Shown here piece after piece: positions 33,623-38,610 of a DNA stretch of 38,610 nucleotides. This stretch comes from Hyphomicrobiales bacterium (GTDB lineage: Bacteria; Pseudomonadota; Alphaproteobacteria; Rhizobiales; Rhizobiaceae). The translations under genes and the position numbers were made by a program. The notes below the pieces were generated by a model. That model was not told the DNA's origin and made no database searches. It saw only the letters and a program-made list of their open reading frames with translations. The stretch is taken from positions 1-38,610 of the forward strand of contig JAJFHU010000048.1 in NCBI GenBank assembly GCA_021775455.1. The letters are read 5' to 3'. Numbering within the stretch: position 1 is the stretch's first letter; the number at the start of each line of letters is the position of its first letter.

Positions 33623-34176
33623 TGAACCAACTCCATCTTGCGAACATCCAGCAACACTCGTTTGCCGCCGATTTCCGGGTCAATGCGCTGGCCGAATTTC
33701 GGAAAGATTGGCACATCCGGTTGTCGCGTCACCCGACACAAAGGTGCATGAACTTTCCGGTAAAGCTCATCAGAACTTCGACCTGACAGGTGAATGGTTC
33801 CGATCTCGTTTGGTCGATCGATCACATGGTCGTTGATGATCACACTATTGTCTGATCGAAAGGCATCAATGAGTGCATCTTCGATCCGGTGAAGTTTTCC
33901 GGTATCGCCGACGGTCAATGGAACATCAATGAGCAGGTTTTCCAGCGCATCGGAACGGTCTATCGCACTTCTGTCAGCATATTTCCAGGTGATGACACCG
34001 CGCGCGAGTTGCACGAGACCGAACGCACCAAGTGCCGCAAATATCACCCGGATTGGCAGTGCAAATTGAAATTCGGTGGCCTTGAACAGGATCAGTCCGA
34101 ACCCAAACAGGATTGCGCCGACCAGCATTCGCTCGCCACCAGGAGTTCTTGATATGATGTCCCGATTCATCATCAC
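33619..34176 (-). CDS. Uncharacterised two-pass membrane protein inside the methylcrotonyl-CoA carboxylase operon
   Basis: A 185-residue protein of unknown function. Two membrane segments at about 18-34 ([17 protein letters not shown]) and 41-62 ([22 protein letters not shown]) are followed by a soluble domain of about 120 residues rich in D, I, R with no motif I recognise. Its start overlaps the beta-subunit stop by four bases and its stop overlaps the alpha-subunit start by four bases, so it must be translated with both. Strong coupling implies it is a real gene, perhaps a membrane-associated factor of the pathway, though that is inference. Confidence 0.85.
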   Translation of the reverse strand: MMMNRDIISRTPGGERMLVGAILFGFGLILFKATEFQFALPIRVIFAALGAFGLVQLARGVITWKYADRSAIDRSDALENLLIDVPLTVGDTGKLHRIEDALIDAFRSDNSVIINDHVIDRPNEIGTIHLSGRSSDELYRKVHAPLCRVTRQPDVPIFPKFGQRIDPEIGGKRVLLDVRKMELVQ

Positions 34177-35777
34177 ATCCTGAATATGCCGAATTGCGTA
34201 TCTTCAATCGGTGCATTAAGCGCTGCTGAAAGTGACAACGCCAGCACGTCACGCGTCTTGCGCGGATCGATGATACCGTCATCCCACAACCGCGCTGAAG
34301 CATAGAGAGGATGGGATTCCTTTTCGAACATATCGAGCGTTGGCTGTTTGAAAGCTGCCTCTTCCTCATTGGTCCAGCTTCCGCCCTGCCGTTCAATGGC
34401 ATCCCGTTTAACAGTAGCAAGCACGCCCGCCGCCTGTTCGCCGCCCATAACCGAGATACGCGAATTGGGCCAGGTCCACAAGAAACGTGGCGAATAAGCC
34501 CGCCCTGCCATGCCATAGTTTCCAGCGCCAAAAGAACCGCCAATAATCATTGTGATCTTCGGCACTTTCGTGGTTGCAACTGCCGTCACCAGCTTGGCAC
34601 CATCCTTTGCGATGCCACCTGCCTCGTATTTTTGACCCACCATGAAGCCCGTAATATTTTGCAGGAACACCAGTGGAATTCTCCGGTGCGAACATAGTTC
34701 CACAAAGTGCGTGCCCTTCAGGGCACTTTCGGAAAACAGCACTCCATTGTTGGCGATAATACCGAGCGGCATCCCGTGCACATGGGCAAATCCGCAGACA
34801 AGTGTCGAGCCGTAACGCGCCTTGAATTCATCAAACCGCGAACCATCGACGACCCGTGCGATCACCTCACGTACATCGTAGGGCGTACGCAAACCAGCCG
34901 GAATGATGCCCAGTAGTTCTTCGGGATCATATGCTGGCTCCTCTAAGGATTGCGCAGGTGCATTCGGCTTGGGTCGGTTGAGATTGGCAACGGCACTTCT
35001 GGCGAGCGCCAGCGCATGTTCATCATCTTCAGCAAGATAATCCGCCACTCCGGAGAGCCGCGTGTGCACATCACCACCGCCAAGATCTTCAGCGGAAACT
35101 ATCTCGCCTGTGGCCGCTTTTACGAGCGGCGGACCGGCAAGGAAGATAGTCCCCTGTTCTTTCACGATAATGGATACATCCGACATTGCCGGAACATAGG
35201 CACCTCCTGCCGTGCAAGACCCCATCACCACCGCAATCTGTGAAATGCCCTTTGCCGACATGTTGGCTTGATTGAAAAATATTCGCCCAAAATGATCGCG
35301 GTCCGGAAATACTTCGTCCTGGTTCGGCAGGTTCGCTCCGCCGCTGTCCACCAAATAAACGCAGGGCAGATGGTTTTGCTCGGCAATTTCCTGCGCCCGC
35401 AGATGCTTCTTCACCGTCATCGGATAATAGGTGCCGCCCTTTACGGTTGCATCATTGCAGACAACCATGACCTCCTGACCGTTGACCTTTCCAACACCTG
35501 CTATAACCCCGGCACACGGCGCTGCATTATCATACATGCCATGTGCTGCAGTTTGACCGACTTCCAGAAATGGCGAACCTGGATCAAGCAAGCGATCAAC
35601 CCGCTCGCGCGGCAATATCTTGCCACGAGACAAATGCCGTTCACGGGACTTTTCCCCGCCGCCTGCCATGGCAAGTTCCGCTGCTTGCCTTACTTGTTCC
35701 ATGGCCGCGAGATTTGCTTCCCGGTTGGCCTTGAATGCTTCACTGGTAGGGACAATAATGGATGAAAGACGAGCCAT
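34173..35777 (-). CDS. liuB: 3-Methylcrotonyl-CoA carboxylase beta subunit (carboxyltransferase)
   Basis: Transfers the carboxyl group from biotin to 3-methylcrotonyl-CoA; 534 residues with two crotonase-like halves. [46 protein letters not shown] and [23 protein letters not shown] belong to the N half; [27 protein letters not shown] and [17 protein letters not shown] (oxyanion loops) to the C half. MCC rather than propionyl-CoA specificity is inferred from the neighbours. AAGGAG lies in front of the ATG, overlapping the end of the preceding gene region. Confidence 0.94.
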   Translation of the reverse strand: MARLSSIIVPTSEAFKANREANLAAMEQVRQAAELAMAGGGEKSRERHLSRGKILPRERVDRLLDPGSPFLEVGQTAAHGMYDNAAPCAGVIAGVGKVNGQEVMVVCNDATVKGGTYYPMTVKKHLRAQEIAEQNHLPCVYLVDSGGANLPNQDEVFPDRDHFGRIFFNQANMSAKGISQIAVVMGSCTAGGAYVPAMSDVSIIVKEQGTIFLAGPPLVKAATGEIVSAEDLGGGDVHTRLSGVADYLAEDDEHALALARSAVANLNRPKPNAPAQSLEEPAYDPEELLGIIPAGLRTPYDVREVIARVVDGSRFDEFKARYGSTLVCGFAHVHGMPLGIIANNGVLFSESALKGTHFVELCSHRRIPLVFLQNITGFMVGQKYEAGGIAKDGAKLVTAVATTKVPKITMIIGGSFGAGNYGMAGRAYSPRFLWTWPNSRISVMGGEQAAGVLATVKRDAIERQGGSWTNEEEAAFKQPTLDMFEKESHPLYASARLWDDGIIDPRKTRDVLALSLSAALNAPIEDTQFGIFRM

Positions 35778-35781
35778 CCGT

Positions 35782-36258
35782 TTACTCCTTGTGGATGCAA
35801 TAGGGGCTGGTGGAGTTCCCTTTCAGGCAGGTTTCGAAATCGGATGAGATGCCTGCCATTTCCGAAACCTCACAACCGGCAAACGCTGCATCAGCACTGA
35901 TCCCTGATTTTGCTTCAGCCACCGCCTGACATTTGTTGGCCACATAACCAAACCACCGGCCAAGCAGGTCAGCCAGCATCGCACTACCATTGGCAGTAAG
36001 CTTTTGGTCCAGCAACTCACGCCGCGTATCCATCGCCGTTTGCCAGCCGGTTTTTTCGGTTTCCAAACAGCCAAGATGATCATCAGAACCTACCGTGTGA
36101 TCTTGGCAGGGTTTAAATATCATTGTCCGGCATTGTGGCCAGGTGGTTTCCGTCTCCATCAACGATAGGCATTGAAGTACCGCATCGTGCTGGTTCTCGA
36201 TTTCCGAAGCTGCCACCGGTGCCGTCAATACCATTGCGGCAAATACAATCCATCTCAT
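35782..36258 (-). CDS. Secreted cysteine-rich protein, LprI/DUF1311-like
   Basis: A 158-residue exported protein: signal peptide [17 protein letters not shown] (cleavage after about residue 17), then a mature part with eight cysteines that could form four disulfides. The core [20 protein letters not shown] and the spacing of cysteines resemble the LprI-like (DUF1311) family, some members of which inhibit lysozyme, but the match is loose. It overlaps the acyl-CoA dehydrogenase stop by four bases and ends four bases before the carboxylase beta start. Why a periplasmic protein is embedded in a cytoplasmic catabolic operon is unknown. Confidence 0.8.
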   Translation of the reverse strand: MRWIVFAAMVLTAPVAASEIENQHDAVLQCLSLMETETTWPQCRTMIFKPCQDHTVGSDDHLGCLETEKTGWQTAMDTRRELLDQKLTANGSAMLADLLGRWFGYVANKCQAVAEAKSGISADAAFAGCEVSEMAGISSDFETCLKGNSTSPYCIHKE

Positions 36259-37418
36259 GCCGTCACCTTCATCAATTCGCGTCCGATCAACATTCGGCGG
36301 ATCTCCGAAGTACCCGCGCCAATCTCCATAAGCTTCGCATCCCGCATCAATCGCGAGACCGCACTGTCATTGAGAAATCCGGCACCGCCCATCGCCTGAA
36401 CTGCCTGCACCGCCTGAAGCATTGCCTGTTCAGACGAATAGAGCACACAGGCCGCCGCATCCTGACGCGTTACCTCTCCACGATCACACGCTTGCGCCAC
36501 GGCGTACATATAGGCCCGCGCTGAATTCATGGTCGTATAGATATCTGCGATCTTGCCCTGCATCAGCTGGAATTCACCAATTTTCTGACCGAACTGTTTG
36601 CGCTCATGCATGTAGGGCATCACCGCGTCAAGACACGCATGCATGATGCCGACACCAATGCCTGAAAGTACCACGCGCTCATAGTCGAGCCCGGACATCA
36701 ACACATTGACGCCCTTGCCCTCTTCACCCAGTACGTTTTCATAAGGCACCTCGACATCCTCGAAGATCAATTCACCAGTGTTGGAGCCACGCATGCCAAG
36801 CTTGTCGAAATGGGGTGATGTCGAAAAGCCCGTCATTTCCTTTTCTATGAGGAATGCCGTCATGCCTTTTGAACCTGCATGCGGATCAGTCTTGGCATAC
36901 ACAACCAGCGTGTCTGCATCCGGCCCGTTGGTTATCCAGTATTTGGAACCGTTGAGTACATAGCGATCATTGCGCTTTTCCGCATTGAGCTTCATCGAAA
37001 CCACATCGGAACCGGCACCCGCCTCGGACATCGCCAGCGCACCCACATGATCGCCTGAAACAAGTCTCGGGAGATATTTTTGTTTTTGCTCCTCGGTGCC
37101 GTTGATGTTGATCTGGTTGACGCAGAGATTGGAATGCGCTCCGTAGGAGAGCGATACCGAAGCCGAAGCACGTGCGATTTCTTCAAGTGCCACTACATGC
37201 GCTAGGTACCCCATTCCGGCTCCGCCGAATTCATCACTCACTGTAATCCCGAGCAACCCCATCTCCCCCAACTCTTTCCAGAGTCCGGGTGGGAACTGAT
37301 TGCTTTTGTCGATTTCAGCAGCCTTCGGTGCGATGCGCTCCTGGGCAAACTTGTGCACAGCCTCCCGCAGTGCCTCAATTTCGTCTCCCAGGGCAAAGTT
37401 CATGCTTGCGTAGAACAT
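36255..37418 (-). CDS. liuA: Isovaleryl-CoA dehydrogenase
   Basis: FAD acyl-CoA dehydrogenase converting isovaleryl-CoA to 3-methylcrotonyl-CoA; 387 residues. [15 protein letters not shown] (130-142) and [18 protein letters not shown] are FAD/substrate signatures; the catalytic base is E247 in [12 protein letters not shown], located as in IVD rather than in the medium-chain enzymes; the C-terminus has [33 protein letters not shown]. Electrons go to ETF. Start shares one base with the regulator stop (TGATG), so it is coupled to tetR. Confidence 0.94.
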   Translation of the reverse strand: MFYASMNFALGDEIEALREAVHKFAQERIAPKAAEIDKSNQFPPGLWKELGEMGLLGITVSDEFGGAGMGYLAHVVALEEIARASASVSLSYGAHSNLCVNQININGTEEQKQKYLPRLVSGDHVGALAMSEAGAGSDVVSMKLNAEKRNDRYVLNGSKYWITNGPDADTLVVYAKTDPHAGSKGMTAFLIEKEMTGFSTSPHFDKLGMRGSNTGELIFEDVEVPYENVLGEEGKGVNVLMSGLDYERVVLSGIGVGIMHACLDAVMPYMHERKQFGQKIGEFQLMQGKIADIYTTMNSARAYMYAVAQACDRGEVTRQDAAACVLYSSEQAMLQAVQAVQAMGGAGFLNDSAVSRLMRDAKLMEIGAGTSEIRRMLIGRELMKVTA

Positions 37419-38053
37419 CAGACCAACTCCTCCTGCCTGTCATTATCATGAATTTGGCGAGCACCGGCAACGGCCATGATCATTTCGACATGAATGTCCT
37501 CAATCTCTTGTACCTCCAGTCGCCCGCCATACCGAAACCAGTTGTTGACCCCGGTCAACATTGAGATGATTGCCATTGCGGTCACGGGTACATCGGCAAT
37601 TGCGAACTCACCTTCGGCCGCACCCAACCGCAATATGTCCCTGAGAACCCGTTCATATGTTTGGCGAAGCGCCTGCACATCACGAGATGGCGCCTCCTCC
37701 AGACTGCGTAACTCCATGTACGCAATGAAAACTTCATCCTGCCGGTCAAGATGATAACTGATGTGAAATCGAACAAATTGTTCGAGCATTTGAACCGCAC
37801 TGTTTGCGGCGTATTGCTTCGCCCGCACTTCCCAGGCGGCGATTAATCCTTCCAGATGTGAGACCATCAGTTCACGCAAGATCGATTGCTTGGTAGCAAA
37901 GTGATTATAAAGTGCGCCCGCCTGCAATCCGACTTCGCCTGCAATCTGCCGCATGGATACTGCCGCATATCCATGACGGGAAAACAGTTTCAACGCCGCC
38001 GCCAATACTGCCTCAGATGTCCTCGCGCCGCTTGATCCAGTTGTCCGTGCCAT
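37418..38053 (-). CDS. TetR/AcrR family regulator of the leucine catabolic operon
   Basis: A 211-residue TetR-type repressor. Helix-turn-helix at about 15-60: [41 protein letters not shown], with the usual GALYNHF recognition helix; the rest is a helical ligand-binding domain likely for an acyl-CoA. It is the first gene of the operon and, by position, its regulator. I start at ATG 38053 (MARTTGSSG), where TetR proteins begin; a frame to 38107 would cross the operator. Confidence 0.9.
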   Translation of the reverse strand: MARTTGSSGARTSEAVLAAALKLFSRHGYAAVSMRQIAGEVGLQAGALYNHFATKQSILRELMVSHLEGLIAAWEVRAKQYAANSAVQMLEQFVRFHISYHLDRQDEVFIAYMELRSLEEAPSRDVQALRQTYERVLRDILRLGAAEGEFAIADVPVTAMAIISMLTGVNNWFRYGGRLEVQEIEDIHVEMIMAVAGARQIHDNDRQEELV

Positions 38054-38093
38054 TTGACCAGAATAGCATATACGATATTTGTATTCAATAATT

Positions 38094-38109
38094 AAATGAA
38101 CGTTCATTT
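38094..38109. promoter_or_regulatory. Probable TetR operator upstream of the leucine operon
   Basis: AAATGAACGTTCATTT, a perfect 16-base palindrome 40 bases upstream of the regulator start. Size and symmetry fit a TetR dimer site, so the regulator probably represses itself and the operon. Confidence 0.7.
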
Positions 38110-38236
38110 TTTTAATTGAAATTGATTACTGCATTCGTCATCCTCGGGCTGAGCGGAGCGAAGTTTAAAGTGATCCATTCCTCTATATCCTCCCCACGAT
38201 GATAGTGTCCTTGTTGTTTATAGTGAAACGGCATGG

Positions 38237-38302
38237 ATTCCTGTGATCGAAGCCGGACAAGCAATCGATTGAGTATCGATTGCCCGGCGGAACTACAGGA
38301 AT
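38237..38302. repeat. Large palindromic intergenic element (REP-like)
   Basis: Nested arms: ATTCCTG (38237-38243) with CAGGAAT (38296-38302), GCCGG (38252-38256) with CCGGC (38284-38288), and GCAATCGAT (38261-38269) with ATCGATTGC (38275-38283) around TGAGT. Outer ends with ATTCCTG and CAGGAATGAC are typical of dispersed intergenic palindromes in alphaproteobacteria. Confidence 0.7.
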
Positions 38303-38327
38303 GACGGGGAAAGAGGTATGCGAAATC

Positions 38328-38359
38328 ATTCACTCGAGCCTTTAAGCCCAGCGTCATGA
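38328..38359. repeat. 32-base direct repeat, copy 1
   Basis: Identical to 38534-38565: begins ATTCACTCGAGCC and ends CAGCGTCATGA. The copies are 206 bases apart and flank a G+C-richer segment. Confidence 0.85.
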
Positions 38360-38396
38360 ACTTTGTTTGGTTTCCGCCAGACCTTCGCTCGGCGTC

Positions 38397-38438
38397 CGTT
38401 CGCGGGCTTGCACTGGCTTCGCCAGCTTGCCCTGCCAC
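38397..38438. repeat. Short direct repeats, copy 1
   Basis: CGTTCGCGGGCTTGCACT (38397-38414) and CAGCTTGCCCTGCCAC (38423-38438) recur in the same order at 38474-38491 and 38506-38521. Confidence 0.75.
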
Positions 38439-38473
38439 TTTGTTTGGCCTTGCCGACCCTCCGGGTCGCCGCG

Positions 38474-38521
38474 CGTTCGCGGGCTTGCACTTCGGCTAGT
38501 CGCCTCAGCTTGCCCTGCCAC
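38474..38521. repeat. Short direct repeats, copy 2
   Basis: Second occurrence of the two blocks described at 38397-38438, with a six-base longer spacer; together they indicate an internal duplication between the 32-base repeats. Confidence 0.75.
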
Positions 38522-38533
38522 GCAGGGGGAATT

Positions 38534-38565
38534 ATTCACTCGAGCCTTTAAGCCCAGCGTCATGA
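38534..38565. repeat. 32-base direct repeat, copy 2
   Basis: Exact second copy of 38328-38359. Confidence 0.85.
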
Positions 38566-38591
38566 TAAACTCCGCTCCGTGCCAGCAGAAG

Positions 38592-38610
38592 GTTTGGTGA
38601 CTAACCAAAC
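38592..38610. repeat. Inverted repeat at the window edge
   Basis: GTTTGGT and ACCAAAC around GACTA; the element may continue past the window. Confidence 0.5.

Larger units (their letters stand above)
38108..38610. other. Repeat-rich, gene-poor stretch at the window end
   Basis: No gene is convincing here: the open frames on both strands are short, low in complexity (R, S, P, A rich) and lie over repeats. The stretch holds a large palindromic element (38237-38302), two 32-base direct repeats, a shorter repeat pair and an inverted repeat at the very edge. It looks like an accumulation point of dispersed intergenic elements. Confidence 0.7.

Noticed and set aside
38133-38166. Possible tRNA or small RNA in CATCCTCGGGCTGAGCGGAGC
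   Set aside because: No cloverleaf can be drawn; it looks like a decayed dispersed intergenic repeat.
38354-38608. 84-codon open frame and its opposite-strand partners at the window end
   Set aside because: Low-complexity translation over direct repeats on both strands; both copies of the 32-base repeat give the same MTLGLKARVN peptide by duplication, not by selection.
1-38610. CRISPR arrays, prophage genes, toxin-antitoxin pairs, rRNA or tRNA genes
   Set aside because: None seen: no regularly spaced repeats with unique spacers, no phage or TA hallmarks, and no tRNA-like folds.

Overview
The window looks like chromosomal DNA of an alphaproteobacterium, most likely of the Hyphomicrobiales (Rhizobiales) type. 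It carries a GcrA cell-cycle regulator with clustered GANTC sites, a SAM-II riboswitch in front of metZ, a long two-part dCTP deaminase, a PstA with a large N-terminal periplasmic extension, and the order phoR-pstSCAB-phoU-phoB next to gcrA, argD, argF and hslO. Genus cannot be judged from sequence alone. Genes are packed tightly: many starts overlap the preceding stop by 1 to 8 bases, and two convergent pairs end within 0 to 4 bases of each other.

Layout. Positions 1-1376 are a disturbed area: the right end of an IS3-type insertion sequence, a small winged-helix-like gene, and a glycosyltransferase that has lost its front half. A secreted pentapeptide-repeat protein follows. Then come dcd (minus strand), the SAM-II riboswitch with terminator and metZ, apaG, and a TrkH potassium channel subunit. 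A two-gene RND efflux pump runs on the minus strand (6458-11205). After a 362-base spacer the minus strand carries hslO, argF and argD. gcrA faces away from argD across a 460-base control region.

The phosphate block (15685-24767) holds phoB, phoU, pstB, pstA, pstC, pstS and phoR on the minus strand, with a PHO-box promoter in front of pstS, and a divergent polyphosphate kinase (ppk2). Together they sense phosphate (PhoR/PhoB/PhoU), import it (PstSCAB) and handle polyphosphate (PPK2). Next are a one-pass membrane protein of unknown role, a nitronate monooxygenase-like protein, a threonine synthase-like enzyme coupled to a RidA-family imine deaminase, a hotdog thioesterase and a DUF938 methyltransferase.

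From 30002 to 38053 lies an eight-gene minus-strand operon for leucine/isovaleryl-CoA breakdown: TetR regulator, isovaleryl-CoA dehydrogenase, a secreted cysteine-rich protein, methylcrotonyl-CoA carboxylase beta subunit, a two-pass membrane protein, carboxylase alpha subunit, HMG-CoA lyase and methylglutaconyl-CoA hydratase. The two uncharacterised proteins are built into the operon by start/stop overlaps. A perfect 16-base palindrome upstream of the regulator is the probable operator. The last 500 bases hold no convincing gene but are rich in palindromes and direct repeats.

The most interesting signals are the SAM-II riboswitch whose 3' end can pair with the metZ terminator, the helically phased GANTC sites at gcrA, the promoter-terminator arrangement ahead of argD, the two unknown proteins inside the leucine operon, and the extra membrane segments in the RND pump.
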